Assembly (NCBI GenBank): GCA_905221605.1
Contig: CAJNDS010002112.1
Location: 124,001 to 188,000 of the forward strand
From: Symbiodinium natans
Taxonomy: Eukaryota; Sar; Dinophyceae; Suessiales; Symbiodiniaceae
Length of the DNA: 64,000 nucleotides
Direction of reading: 5' to 3'
Shown here piece by piece: positions 1 through 11,482 of this stretch. The notes beneath the pieces are model-generated. The model saw only the letters and a list, made by a program, of their open reading frames with translations, ran no database searches and was not told the DNA's origin. How positions within the stretch are numbered: position 1 is the stretch's first letter; each line of letters begins with the position of its first letter. A program made the position numbers and the translations under genes.

Positions 1-443
1 CCTTGAAAAAGGGAGATCTACCAAGAGACACTGTAGGGAAATGATGAGTTAACCCCGAATCCGGAAAGCTCGAAAAGCCCAAAGCAGGTTAGCTTTAGGC
101 TTGGGGTTTCGGCGTTCGGGTTTTGTCGGCTGGTGGCTCTTCTTGTTCACGAAGGCGACGCTCCTCCAGTCGCTTCTGCTTGTCCTCAGGATTTTGGGGG
201 GGTCTAGGGTTTAGGGCTTAAGATCTAGGAAATGAGGGCTTTCGACTCTCAGACAGAACAATCTCGCACGCCGCAGGCAAGGTTTCTGTCTCGCTCTCTC
301 TACCTCTCTTTTTCTCTCTCCCTCTCGCGCTCGTCAGCTACTAAAGCATGGTTACAAAGGCGTTTTAACAGGTATTGGGCTCCCTTGCTTCAAAAAGGGG
401 ACTCCGCTGGTGTCCCTACTTTTCCGGGAGTTCCTCCTCCTAG

Positions 444-490
444 TCCTTAACAGGGATTCTAGTACCCCCTTCTAGAATCCCTGTTAAGGA
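444..490. repeat. perfect 19-bp hairpin
   Basis: TCCTTAACAGGGATTCTAG, a 9-base loop, then its exact complement. Confidence 0.95.
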
Positions 491-523
491 GCTGCTAGTA
501 TCAGGGTGAACATCTCAACTCCT

Positions 524-788
524 ACCCCTAAACCCTAAACCCTAAACCCTAAACGCTAAGCCCTAAACCCTAAACCCTAAACCTTAAACCCTAAACCCTA
601 AACCCTAAACCCCAAACAAAAATGGCAAAGGATGCCTGGCACTGCAGGTCGAGCTGCGGCATGGAGCTGGTGGAGCAGATCGAGGCGCTTCTGGGTCTCC
701 TCGGGGTCCTGGCGGTTTAGGGTCTAGGGTTTAGGGTTTAGGGTTTAGGGTTTAGGGTTTAGGGTTTAGGGTTTAGGGTTTAGGGTCT
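524..788. repeat. converging telomere-like arrays around a 100-bp GC-rich island
   Basis: CCCTAAA units at 524-613 and TTTAGGG units at 714-788 flank an island whose minus strand reads like a charged helix (EETQKRLDLLHQL). The island at 120-190 carries a related motif (EDKQKRLEERRL on minus), so both may be homologous exons. Confidence 0.9.
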
Positions 789-885
789 ATCAAGGGACTA
801 AAGGAGGGACCCTTCTAAGGGACCTCAGGGCGAACTTGGGGGTTGCTTAGAGGGCTACTTAGGTATATAAGGACTACACAAGGTG
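788..885 (+). mobile_element. family I repeat
   Basis: About 95 bp sharing GGGCTACTTAGGTATATA and CCCTTCTAAGGGACC with the reverse copy at 26,262-26,370. Confidence 0.8.
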
Positions 886-1079
886 TATTTCGGGTTTTTT
901 TGTAGGGGAATAAGATTAAAGCTACCTTCTAGGGATCCCTCCTTCTACCCCTTAGTGTGTCTAGGACTAGTTCAACACACCCCAAACCCATACCCCTTAA
1001 CCTATTAAAAGGAGGATATCAGGAAGGGGTTGCACCATACCCCCTTAGTTTTCTCTAAGGGGTATGCCCAACGCGTATG

Positions 1080-2117
1080 TTGGACCCTAAACCCTAAACC
1101 CTAAACCCTAAGGCTTTTTCCAGGCTTGAGGCTGCCGCTGGCTCTTGGTGCGACATATTTGGGGGCAGCTGCATACACGGGACCCTGAAAATCCCTGTTG
1201 TGAACAAGGACTCCTTGTTGCTAAACCCTAAGAAGCCCTAGAAGCCCTACAAAACCCTTCTGACCCTAAACTGTACCCTAAACCCTAAACCCTAAACCTT
1301 AAACCCTAAACCCTAAGCGCGCAAGCCGCAGAACTTTCTGGAGGCCTTGTCAGCCTTCTTCTGGCGGGGTGACCCGGGCGAAGGCAGGTCGGGACGCGAC
1401 TCGGAGCGTGCCAGAGAAGCCTCCGAAGATCTGAGTTGTGAGTCGGGTGGTTCTCTAAGTTTTAGGGTCCCTTTTCAGGGTCCATTTTTACAAAGTGCCG
1501 TACTAGAAAGCAAGTATAGTACCCAAAAAGAGTGCCGAATCTAGAGAGCTACCCTATTTGAGTTTAGGATTCTTGCTCCATTGAGTTCAGCAGGGTCCCT
1601 AAGGACGGGTCGAGGGTCTGGGGTGGGGTGGTCTTCTCACATTGTGAGGGTAGTAGTGTGTGAGGTGAGGGATCTAGGGCTTTTGGGGTCCCGAAGCTTC
1701 TAGCAGCCCGGATATAAGTTCCTTACGTATAACCTATGCTCCTTTAGGGTTTAGGGTTTAGGGTTGAGGGTTTAGGATTTAGGGGTACTGAGTTCCCCGA
1801 CCCATTTAAGTAAGGATGGTGCGGCCGCGGGTTGTTCTAACTTCGGGTCCGGTTTGAGGGCGCTTTGTCCAAGGCCCTAGACCCTAAACCCTCCCCAAAC
1901 CCCGCAGCAGGCTTGCCTCCCAAAACCTTAAACCCCGAACATTTTGGGCTAACCCCTAAACCCTAAACCCTAAACCCTAAACCCTAAACCTAAACCCTAA
2001 ACCGGAAACCCCCAAGTTCGTGCAGACGGCACGGAAAGGCCTGCGAGGCCTGCTTTCGCAGATCCAGGTGCTGCGCCTTCCTCGGGTTCATCCGGGGGGT
2101 TTAGGGTTTAGGGTTTT
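1080..2117. repeat. cluster of short telomere-like arrays with coding-like islands
   Basis: CCCTAAA arrays near 1,084-1,112, 1,264-1,316 and 1,953-2,000; TTTAGGG near 1,744-1,775 and 2,096-2,117. Islands at 1,125-1,205, 1,330-1,442 (ends at a GTGAGT donor on plus) and 2,005-2,095 are open in at least one frame. Confidence 0.85.
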
Positions 2118-2121
2118 GGGT

Positions 2122-2220
2122 AGGGGTGTACGAAAATAAGGGACCCCTAATAGAGTCCCCCAAAGAGTAGGATGCCGTTATAATGAGGACCCTAGCAAGG
2201 TACCCCTAATTTCCGGAACA
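2122..2220 (-). mobile_element. family E element, reverse orientation
   Basis: GGGGTGTACGAAAATAAGGG at the left and TACCCCTAATTTCCGGAAC at the right mirror the plus-oriented copies. Confidence 0.8.
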
Positions 2221-3052
2221 CACATTTGAGGGGGTTGGGGGGTCGAAATCATGGGCCCGTGTTGGGGTACTTGGTAGCTGAAGTAGGGTTAGAAGCCTTT
2301 CAGAAAACCCTGGATATGGGTACCTATATGAACCTCCAAGTTTAACCACGGGCTGAGGGCACTGCCAGGAAAGCCTACCACGACCGCTGCGTTTACACCG
2401 CGACACCCTGCATGTAAACGGCCATAAACCCTAATCCAACCACGAAACCGAGAAACCCATCGAGGCGGGTGGAGGCCCAGGCCGGGGGTGCTTTCTGGGG
2501 TTCGCGGTTGAGGGCCAGTGTTCTTCAGGAGTAGATTTTGGGGCTTCCCAATTTTTTGGGTATTTTGGGGGGTTCCTAGGATGAGGATCATGATATTTTG
2601 GGGTGCAATAATAGGTACCCTAAACCGACATCCATAAACTCAATACCCTCCAATTTTGGGGAAATACCCATTTGGGTTTAGGTTGCAGGCTTCAGTTCTT
2701 CTATAGGTGTGGGAACCCAGATCCAAGTGGCAGTTTAATCCGCAGGCGCACCGTGGCCCCCGTCTTGTCACCTACTCAGACTCAAGAAGACCAGAGCACC
2801 TAGCTTTCCGGGTTTAGGGGTTAGGCTTTAGTAAGGCTTGTTGAAGATTGGGACCTTATATTGCGTAGTGGGACTCCGCGCAAGAAGGTTCCGCACAAGG
2901 GTCAGCACATTTCCTCAAAAGCCGACAAACTTTGTGCCTCGGTGAAAAAGCCACGCGCCTCATTCGCGCTTCAAAGGCTTCGGCTTCCAACGTCGAACCC
3001 AAGCCAAGCCCAAGTGTGTTTGGGTTTTCAAATGCCTGGGAATGTCAGTCTA

Positions 3053-3841
3053 GTAAACCCTAAACCCTAAACCCTAAACCCTAAACACTGAACCCTGAAC
3101 CCTAAACCCTAAACCCTACCCTAAACCCTATTGGGGCCTCTGCTACGAAGCGAAAAAAGCAAGCGGTTGCTTGTGTCTCTGGGTGCGCCTTCTTCACCGA
3201 GCAGGGGAAGAACGTGAACTTCCTTGGGCTTTCATCCAGAGCAATCATGGGGTTTAGGGTTTAGGGTTTAGGAGCCTTGGGTTTTGGGGTCCCTTTTTCA
3301 GGATCCCTAAGGAGATAGAAGGGCCATATTAGGAGTATATTCAGGGGGAACCTTTAGGGGTACAACCTTAGGGGTACGAGTCTTCATCCATTGAAGCAAG
3401 GATGACCGTGGTCCCTAAACCCTAAACCCTAAACCCTAAACCCTAAACCCTAAACCCTAAACCCTAAACCCTAAACCCTAAACCAACAAAAAGAGCAAGC
3501 ATGCATGTGGTGGAGACAGGGCGGGCGTTTAAAGGACATTTGCAGCTGTAGAGCACAGGTGTGGAGACCGGCCTGGTCTGCCCAGGACGAGGCAAGTATC
3601 CCTAAACCCTAAACCCTAAACCCTAACCCTAAACCCCAAACCCTAAACCCTAAACCCTAAACCCTAAACAAACAGCCTGCCAGGACGAGCCGCGTGATGC
3701 CTCGGATTCTGGACATCCATTTCGCTCACTCCGACGAGCTCCTCCTCGCCGCCGGAGCTGCGCCGGATGATGCCTTGATCTAAGGGTGTATAATGTGCCA
3801 TATTACCCGGTTTAGGGTTTAGGGTTTAGGGTTTAGGGTTT
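3053..3841. repeat. cluster of telomere-like arrays (3.05-3.84 kb)
   Basis: CCCTAAA at 3,053-3,131, 3,414-3,484 and 3,600-3,668; TTTAGGG at 3,249-3,271 and 3,808-3,841. The islands between them (3,140-3,248, 3,500-3,597, 3,682-3,783) are coding-like. Confidence 0.95.
3682..3783 (+). CDS. candidate exon, ILDIHFAHSDELLLAAG
   Basis: Follows a CCCTAAA array and CTGCCAG|G. Encodes ILDIHFAHSDELLLAAG and ends at TAA. No family recognised; the strand is likely plus but unproven. Confidence 0.25.
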   Translation, partial: RTSRVMPRILDIHFAHSDELLLAAGAAPDDALI

Positions 3842-3954
3842 CGACTCTCACACTCGCACAAGGCCGGCAAGGCATCGGTTGGTAAGTCTCAGAATCTGAT
3901 GTGATAGAAGAAGTCACTTTCAAGGGTTTAGGGTTTAGCGTTTCGGGTTTAGGG

Positions 3955-4069
3955 CTGGACCCAAGAGAAGAGCAACCTGGGTGCAAAAAAGGTTGCCCTT
4001 TTTTGCGTCCAAAGGGGCTTAAGGCACCCTCTCTCCTAAAAAAGGGAATGAGGGCCAACGTCGGGTCCT
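3955..4069. mobile_element. TIR family J element (CTAGACCCAAGAG)
   Basis: GGACCCAAGAG..GCAACC start; GGGTCCTAG end. Confidence 0.7.
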
Positions 4070-4078
4070 AGGTCATGT

Positions 4079-4176
4079 CTATACTCCCCTTAGAACCTTA
4101 ATAAAAAAAACATGTTTAATATCCTCTTGGGTTTTGTAAAAACAAAAAGAAAACACAATTCCCAAGGGGGATATAG
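4079..4176. mobile_element. TIR family P element (CTATACTCCCCTT)
   Basis: CTATACTCCCCTTAGAACCTT start; CCCAAGGGGGATATAG end; AT-rich centre. Confidence 0.88.
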
Positions 4177-4245
4177 ATGTAATGGAACCAACGCGTCGTC
4201 TAGGCTGGAGGCTGTTGTGCTAAGAGCGGTCGGATGCATCATGCT

Positions 4246-4362
4246 ACTTGAAGGTTCATGGGCAGTCATAGGTAGGGTTTCAAGTAAGGTAGCGAGCCGA
4301 CATCACAGCCTGAATTTGACGTACTTATAACCCTAACTGTAACTTACCCATGAACCTTCAAG
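4246..4362. mobile_element. TIR family A element (ACTTGAAGGTTCATGGG)
   Basis: Both ends intact: starts ACTTGAAGGTTCATGGG and ends CCCATGAACCTTCAAG. 117 bp, no coding capacity. Confidence 0.9.
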
Positions 4363-4586
4363 CGTGGGGTCTGATCAGAAACGGCCCCCTTCGGCCCCCT
4401 AACCCCGTGGTCCCACGCTGCACCGTATTGACACCCTGTTGTCGTTCAATAAACCCTTATCAACCTAAACCCTAACCGCCATAACCCGAAAACCTAAACC
4501 CTGACCAGGGTTGGTCTTTCCGAGCGGGGGACTGTTAGCTCTTGCCAAAAACTGACCCTCAACCCTAAACCCTACATTCTTTGAAG

Positions 4587-4655
4587 CCCGAGCAAGCTGC
4601 TGAGGACGGCGGTGTTCACGGACTTCTTTCCGATGAGCTTGAGCTGTTGCCTTAG
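4587..4655 (+). CDS. candidate terminal exon ending in TAG
   Basis: Starts after CATTCTTTGAAG directly downstream of CCCTAAA repeats. Encodes PEQAAEDGGVHGLLSDELEL and a stop, with many G-first codons. A minus-strand reading is also possible. Confidence 0.3.
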   Translation, partial: PEQAAEDGGVHGLLSDELELLP

Positions 4656-5079
4656 AAAGAGCGCACATGGGGTTGTGGGGGAGGCGGGAGGTAGGGTTTA
4701 GGGTTGCGGCTCTCTCGCACAAGGCATGTTTTAGGGTTTAGGGTTTTTTGTTGCCACCCGCCAAGTGTAATGCGTTCCCACTGACCGGTTGGAGGGGCCT
4801 CCGCCCCTCTTCACTCCTTGGATTTAGACGTGCTCCGCCGGCAGCGCCCGCGGAGGGTGGCTGGCAATTGATTGACGGTTCGCCACATCAGCTATCACCT
4901 TATGCCCAGAAGACATGACTTTAATACTATTATACTAATACTATTACTCTTGCTCCTATTACTAGTACTAGTGGAACAGTAGCTCGATCCTGAATAGCCC
5001 AGCTAACTTGACCTTAACCTTACGGGGGACATCCCTGCAACAGAAGGGTCCAATATTGGGAGTTGCAAAATAGGGCCTT

Positions 5080-5980
5080 AGGGTTTAGGGTTTAGGGTTT
5101 AGGGTATAGGGTATAGGGTTTAGGGTTTAGGGTTTAGGGTTTAGGGTTTAGGGTTTAGGGTCTTCGGGCTTGCAGAGGGGGAGTTGGGGAGTGGGCTTCG
5201 GATGGTTTCGGGCTAAGCCCACACAGCCAATCTTAGGGCGCAGGGTGTGGGTTCAAACATCGAGATGCCAGCTCCAGCAACTACAAGGGGGCTGAATACC
5301 CTAGCCCAAGATTAGTCATTTTTTGTATATTGTAAGATTATCTGAGATCCCACTCCTCAATTCACAATCGTTGCATCAGGAGAGCTTCGAAATCCTTGAA
5401 CCTCTGTACGGCTTCAAATCCCCAAGCCACCCTTTTGTGCATCCGAATACCAGAGCCGAAGCCCTCTTCCAAGCCCATAAACCCTCAACGCAAAGCCTAC
5501 CCTTAGCCCGAAAGAACGAAATCTTTTAGCATTGCATCCCTCAAGAACCAAAACCCTAGCCCCAACCCCCTCAACCCTACCTGAATCTTCATGGCTAGTT
5601 ACAAGTAGGGTTGTAAGTACCTTGACTAAGGTTACAATATAGGTCACCTTACTTATAACCCTACTTCTAACTACCCATGAACCTCCAAGTATCCCCAAAC
5701 CCTAAACCCTAAACCCTAAACCCCTGGCAGGCGCCTGATGGTGCAGTCCTCCGATGCAGGGCCGCTCATGATCCCGGGCCGCGCCTCCGTCTTCGGCCCT
5801 TTGCCTGCAGAACAAAAAGGGGTCTGGGGCTGAGGTGGAAGGGTTTAGGGTTTAGGGTTTAGGGTTTAGGGCTTAGGGTTTAGGGTGTTGGGGTTTAGGG
5901 TGTTGGGGTTTAGGGTTTAGGGTTTAGGGTTTAGGGTTGAGGGTTGAGGGTTTAGGGTTTAGGGACCCTAAACCCTGAAA
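5080..5980. repeat. telomere-like arrays at 5.1-6.0 kb
   Basis: TTTAGGG at 5,080-5,162 and 5,840-5,965 (with GTTGGGG and GTTGAGG variants) and CCCTAAA at 5,697-5,725. A GC-rich island at 5,730-5,818 is open on both strands. Confidence 0.95.
5583..5690. mobile_element. TIR family A element
   Basis: Diverged left end, intact right end CCCATGAACCTCCAAGT, internal mirror of AGTAGGGTTGTAAGTACC. Confidence 0.85.
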
Positions 5981-6201
5981 AGGGTCCAGCCTACGGGAAG
6001 CCCAAGGCTTCAGGGTTAAAGAGGTACCCCCCCCCACCCCCGTTAGTCTTTTGCGGGGTTAGCAGGGGTCCGAGCCAAAATCCCCAAAACTTAAAAACTC
6101 AAAGCCAACAAAAAAGAGGAGAGGGAGAAGCGAGAGAGTGGGAGAATGGGTGGTTCTTCATATGGGTGGGATTGAGGGAATCGATGTCGTGACGCCATCA
6201 C

Positions 6202-6301
6202 CAAGGGCCCGAATCCATGAGCCCTGTATTTTGGCCCGAGCTGTGTCCATAGTTGCGTTCTTGTGACTTTCCTGCAGCCAAATCTTCAACGACTGCAAGA
6301 C
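6202..6301 (-). CDS. candidate exon, VLQSLKIWLQESHKNAT
   Basis: Encodes VLQSLKIWLQESHKNAT and TARAKIQGSWIRAL between GCTTCAG|GTC and CTTG|GTGATG. No family recognised; a shorter plus-strand frame overlaps. Confidence 0.3.
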
Positions 6302-6409
6302 CTGAAGCTTAGAGTTTAGGCCCTAACCCAGTTACACCCTAAGAATTACCAACCAGCTCATGAACTCTTCTATGCCTATAAGGACAAGGTCTGCTTTAGG
6401 ACAGGTGCC

Positions 6410-6515
6410 ATAGTCGGCCCTTCCTAGGGCGATCCTCGAGGGCGAGTACATCCCTTCTACAGCGTCATGTGGGGATGTGCATGACGGTGTCATGAGGGCC
6501 GACCCGTAAATGGGG
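6410..6515. mobile_element. possible TIR element (AGTCGGCCCT)
   Basis: AGTCGGCCCTTCC at the left and ATGAGGGCCGACC at the right, about 100 bp apart. Confidence 0.5.
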
Positions 6516-7838
6516 ATGGCCCTTTAAAAACTCTCGGACAAATATTTCTTAAGATTATGATCCTTTCAAACCAATACTTAAGGGAAAAATATAAAAAATC
6601 TCTGGGGACTAGTTAACAGAAAACTCGCACTCCAAACGTGGGTTCACATGCAGGGTCTCGAGGGCCTTTCAAACCAACAAGCGAATACAAAAACATGCAA
6701 AACCCTCCAAGTAAGAGCGGCTTTCATCCTAAACCTCAAAACGTCGGTGAGAAACTAACTGTAGGTTGGGATTTCTTCATGTTCAGCCAAACCCTAAACC
6801 CAAAAACCCTCTGTTTTTTGCCTACGGGGCGGGCAATGCAGCATGGCATCATCCAAGATCTCTCCACCTGCTTTCGAACGGTTATAGTATCATTGGGGTA
6901 CCCGGTGTAGGCTTTAAATTAGGGTAGAGAACCGTAAAAAAAAAAATTTCTTGGGTTCTAACTTGGACCCTTTAAGTTGTTACCATTGGGTTTGAGGGTG
7001 CCGTTTTAAGGATCCAATGGGGGGCGCCTTTTTGGGAGCACCGTATTTTGGGGTAAGGGTTTAGGGTTGGGGCCCCCCCCCCACCCCCTGTTTTAACATT
7101 TGGAGAGTAAAGAAATTTTCCCACCTTTAAGGCTTGGGCAGATGCTTTTGAAGAAGCATGACCCGTGAGCTCCTTTTTACAGCCAGGCCTCGTGTGACGA
7201 ATGCCGGGAACCAACCATGAAGCACTAAAATCTCAAACCTTCAAGCCGAAGCCCTGCGTGCGGCCCTTGTGGTCCTCGGGTTTAGAGGGGAGGGTTTTTT
7301 GGGTTTAGGATTAGGTTTGAGTTTAGAAAGGGTGAAAAATGGGTTTAGGGTTTAAGGCGGTGCTTTAAGATGACCTCACAACGAAAATACCCCCGAGGGA
7401 GTGATGTTCTGACTGGGCGTGGGCCAGGAATCCGGCCACCCAGCCCACATGTTTGCCTCTCCATCTTGAAATTGCCGGAAAAAGGGTTTGAGGGTTTATG
7501 GGGTCTAGGGGCCATTTGTTGTTGTGGGTTTAAGGTTTAGACGTTCGTCTTGCAGCACCCTTTATTGCCTAAGCCGGACAAACCCCGGAGTTGAGCCCCT
7601 GAAACCCTACCTAAACCCTAAATCCTAAAAACCCTGCATTCCTCCCCCCGGCCTTCTTCTGGTACCAGGAAATTTAACCTCGTGCGCTGCTTCTGCTCGA
7701 TCAGTTCCTACGGTGTTCGGGGTTTAGGGTGTAGGGTTTAGGGTGGGCCTCGGGACTATTGTTAGCGTTGATGGTTAAGCTCCTTTGAGCACCCATGAAA
7801 GATGCTTGCCAGCACATTTTTCCAACTTGGCCAACCTT

Positions 7839-7962
7839 CTAAAGGTTCAGGGTCGTTACAAGTAGGGTTGTAAGTAAAAGGAAACCTTCTACCACAACCG
7901 CCATAACCTGACAGGGTGCGTTTCTTTACCCCCTATTACGTCTGAACCCATGACCTTCAAGT
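7839..7962. mobile_element. TIR family A element, diverged
   Basis: Recognisable AAGGTTCAGGG start and CCCATGACCTTCAAGT end. Confidence 0.75.
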
Positions 7963-7983
7963 AGCCCTTAAACCCTAAACGAC

Positions 7984-8063
7984 TTCAAGTAGTGCTCCTT
8001 GGGGAGAAGATCAAAATCACTGGCGCCCGCGATCACGCTGATAAGCCTCTTTGAATCATCGTG
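7984..8063 (-). CDS. candidate exon, DDSKRLISVIAGASDF
   Basis: Open across the whole island on the minus strand (DDSKRLISVIAGASDF and LLPKEHYLK), between CTGCAG|CAC and AA|GTCGTT. The plus strand has a tempting donor (CTGCAG|GTGAAC), but its frames are interrupted. Confidence 0.35.
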
Positions 8064-8417
8064 CTGCAGGTGAACCGGGTTTAGGGTAGTTTCGGGTTTA
8101 GGGAGGAAAAGTTACATAGCAATGGAAACGGAATCCAAGCAAAGCGACAACGGGGCCAAACAAAACCCGCGTGGCGTGATGCCACCCGCACACCCTACAG
8201 GCTCGAAAATCCTGAACCCTTACTCGGCCCCTAAACACCCACGTGCAGCAAAGGACCCCTACACCCAAAAAACCCTTTTGCAAACACGTGTAAGTCTACA
8301 TCGTGAAGCCCCCACCTAAACCCCAAAAAAAAACTCAAACCCCTCACCCTAACACCCTAATCCCTAACCTAAAACCACTCAATCCTAAGGCCCTAAACTT
8401 AACACCAGCCCCGCGGC

Positions 8418-8516
8418 CCGAGCTGTGATCAAGCCCGCGCCGGAGATCCGCTTTGGTGACGCATCCATCTTCGTTGGTCCTCAGGAGTTCTTACAATGGA
8501 GCCTGCCTCACACATA
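8418..8516 (+). CDS. candidate exon, IKPAPEIRFGDASIFVGP
   Basis: A coding-like island with AACACCAG|C on its 5' side, encoding IKPAPEIRFGDASIFVGP and ending at TAG. Arrays lie some distance away. Function unknown. Confidence 0.25.
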
Positions 8517-9012
8517 GGCGGGGTACGGTTAAAAAAAATTAGTGCGTGTTAAGGTTCCAGGTTTTGGAGTGGCTTTCGGTTTTTCGGCTCCCAAAAAAAA
8601 AACGGTTCAAACCCCAAACCGACCCAGTCCTAAGCCTGAAGCTCCTTCGGGTGGAGGCGGGTGGGGGGAGAGGGATGGGGAGAGAGAGAAGCGTCAGTAA
8701 GAGCACTTTCTGGGGCTTTGGGTTTAGCGTTGAGGAACCAAGGACGATGACATGGCTTTCAGGTCCTCATCAGAGGCATCCCCGAGCCGTGCGCCCCCTA
8801 AACCCTAACCCCAAAACCCCTAAACCCTTTTAAACCCTAAAACCCTAAACCCAACACCCAAAACCCTAAGACCTAAACACTAAACCCGACACCCACAACC
8901 TTAAACCTTTTGCCTCAGGGCTCCTGTGGTAGCAAGCTAACCTTAAACCGTAAAACCCTAAACCTTCTTGGGGGATGTGGTGTTTAGGGCTGGGGCACCC
9001 GAATTTCGGCAC

Positions 9013-9077
9013 CCTGGATGCGAAAAGGATTCGTCACTGCCGCATTGAAGGCCACGTTCGCAGCTTGCATGAGCTGC
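9013..9077 (-). CDS. candidate exon, QLMQAANVAFNAAVTNPF
   Basis: Encodes QLMQAANVAFNAAVTNPF and RIQ between GGTTAG|G and CAGG|GTGCCG. Codon usage looks coding. No family recognised. Confidence 0.35.
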
Positions 9078-9182
9078 CTAACCATACAGTAGTTAGGGTT
9101 TCGGGTTTAGGGTTTAGGGTGTTAGGTTTTAGGGTTAGGGTTTGGGTTTAGGTGCGACCTAAGCCTACGATTAGGGGCCTTA

Positions 9183-9277
9183 ATAATTAAGAAATAGGGT
9201 TTTTGAGGGGGTTTTGTAGTAAAGTAGTGGGACAATAAGGAATACTACTCGTGTACGTCATTATTCCGACCCCTATA
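9183..9277. mobile_element. family D element (ATTCCGACCCCTAT end)
   Basis: Left G-rich AGAAATAGGGTTTTTGAGGGG, right TATTCCGACCCCTAT. Confidence 0.8.
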
Positions 9278-9476
9278 AGAACTCAAAGGTGCCCAAAAGG
9301 CGAGAAACTCAAGGTGGGGGGGGGGGGTGTGTGAGCTGTGAACGTATAATCCACCTGCCACCCCCGCTGCATCTATGGGACTAATCAGTCAATTGGGGCT
9401 AAGGGTTGATAGTTTCTATATACCGTAATTAGGAAATTATAGTAGTTAGGGTTATAGAACCCCAATTTTAGGGTTC

Positions 9477-9530
9477 AGTCCTTAATTGGGATTAAGATGT
9501 TGGGGGTACGAAAAATTCCGATTAAGGACT
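9477..9530. repeat. short inverted repeat AGTCCTTAATTGG / CCGATTAAGGACT
   Basis: Arms about 14 bp, separated by about 27 bases, in an AT-rich tract that also has similar half-sites near 9,386. Confidence 0.75.
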
Positions 9531-9839
9531 GTTAGTACAAGGAGGGAAAATGCCAAGATTGCATGCCCTCTTAAAGCCTTCAACGAAAGTCCGTCGGCCC
9601 TCCACAGCTTTAGCCTCAGGTTTAGGGTTTGAGGTGTAGGGTTGAGGGTTTAGGGTTTGGGTTGGGAGGACCGGACAGGGTGCGTGGTCCCGCTGTAGAA
9701 GAGTGAGGGAGCGCTTTGAGTGGCCCGGGGGACCACGCGGAGGCGATCTTCGGTCATTGCTGGCTCCAAGTGGGGCAGAGAGCCAGGGTTAGGGTTTAGG
9801 GTTTGGGGTTTAGGGTGTAGGGGTTAGGGTCGTGTGGTG

Positions 9840-10600
9840 GGGTTCGGGAACTGCCTGTCTAGGCCCCGCTAGCCACGCGGCCCACATTTCATAAACTTAC
9901 AGCAGAAGTTAGATATCCCGGAACAACTTCGCGCTGCAGCATTCAGGTTTTACTTAGACACAACATTTGAATCACCACAATCCGACAAAGGCTGATAAAA
10001 TATACCGGGAAACTTGCGGGGGGGAAGAGTACAGGACAGGCTCGGAGTGGTGAGACGGGGATAATTCAGACTTCTGCGAGGAAAACGTCTGTTTAGTCTC
10101 CATACGTCCTTCACGGGCTCGTAGAGCTATTCATTTGCAAAGGAATGGCTGGTGTGTTGAGAAGCTGTCGGTTCAGGAAGAAGAATTTCCTTACGGGAAC
10201 CTCACCATGGGGAATTACATCTGCACTGCCCAGCAGTGCCCACACATTGGTGGTGACGCCAGCAGGTGCGAGCGCGGTGTGCAACTGCCCATGCAAATTC
10301 CATGTGACCGTGATCACTGGCCTGCACTAGAGGTCGGTGTGCGCTAAGTCTACGCTGGCATCAGCCAAGGTTCCAGGTGTTCTCGGCTTCTGAAAGACGG
10401 CTCTTCCGCGCTCGAGGGGTGAGGGACTGTCCCTTGGAGAACCCACTTTGGGTTCTTTGGCGACATCCCCCAACCTACATCATCTGGCCCACCCGCACGC
10501 CCGTAAGTTGGACAACAGCAACCTGACTGCAGTTAACCCCCTATGAATGCCACCAAGAAATGACGTCTCCGCACCTTCTCTGAGCCCAAACTTGTTCCAT
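9840..10600. other. unique region without arrays, no gene recognised
   Basis: About 750 bases lacking telomere-like repeats. A plus-strand ORF of 70 codons at 10,135-10,347 has no recognised domain and two other frames overlap it, so it is not called. Confidence 0.5.
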
Positions 10601-11035
10601 TCTCCCTGAACCCTAAAACCCTAAAACCCTAAACCCATAAACCCTAAACCCTTGCCTGAAGGGGAAGTTTGTCACTCGCCTAGCTTACTCGAGAGTCGCA
10701 CGCAGGGGGGAAACAAGGGTTTTTAGGGTCTAGGTTTAGGGTTTAGGATATTTTAGGGCTCAGTACCCTGACCAAAAGTGATTCTCATCCTTGCGTCTCT
10801 GAAAAGAAACCCATAACTCGCTCGAAAAGCGTACTAAACACCAATCGCAAGCCCTGAGCCCTAAACGCCCTTTTATTAACCCCAAACCACTAAAAGAGAC
10901 TCGTATATTCTACTGGTTCCCTGGCCACAAAACGGTTTAGGTTTTCGAGAATGGTACGCTATGAATATAAAGATGTATCTAATATAGCTGTATATATATA
11001 TTATCTTTTTTTTTCGGGCAGTGGGTAAAATTCGG

Positions 11036-11482
11036 GTTGTCGCGGGGGGTCCCCCCATCCCTCTGTTACAAGCCTTGTCGCGGGCAGTTGTTTCATACCT
11101 TTGTCGCGGCCGCTAACTTGAACCCAATTTTCGAGTTGGGTTTTGTAAGGTTTAGGAAAGGGTTTAGGGTGAGGGGTTGGGAGCCATTTAAAGCCTGAAC
11201 CCTGTAAATATAAACCCTGGGCTTCTCGTTCAAGGTTGTCTACGGATGGGCACCTGTGGCGAGCAGTTCGCGCGGGGTGTCGCGGGTATGTGCGCCCTGT
11301 CGCAGGCATTGTCGCGGACTAGAGTGAAAGTTGCTGCAGACACGCATCAAGGTCGCATCGAGATTGGCAATGAGGAAAATTCAATGGTATTGCTGTCTTG
11401 TCGGGGGGGGGGGGTTGTTAGCCTTGTCGCGGGGGAGGGTTGTCGCGGACACGGCAGTCTGTTCAAACCTTTGTCGCGGAGG
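11036..11482. repeat. TTGTCGCGG motif cluster
   Basis: About nine copies of TTGTCGCGG or close variants, with CTGTTACAAGCC beside GGGGGGTCC/GGACCCCCC at both ends (11,045-11,076 and 11,480-11,507). Confidence 0.85.
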
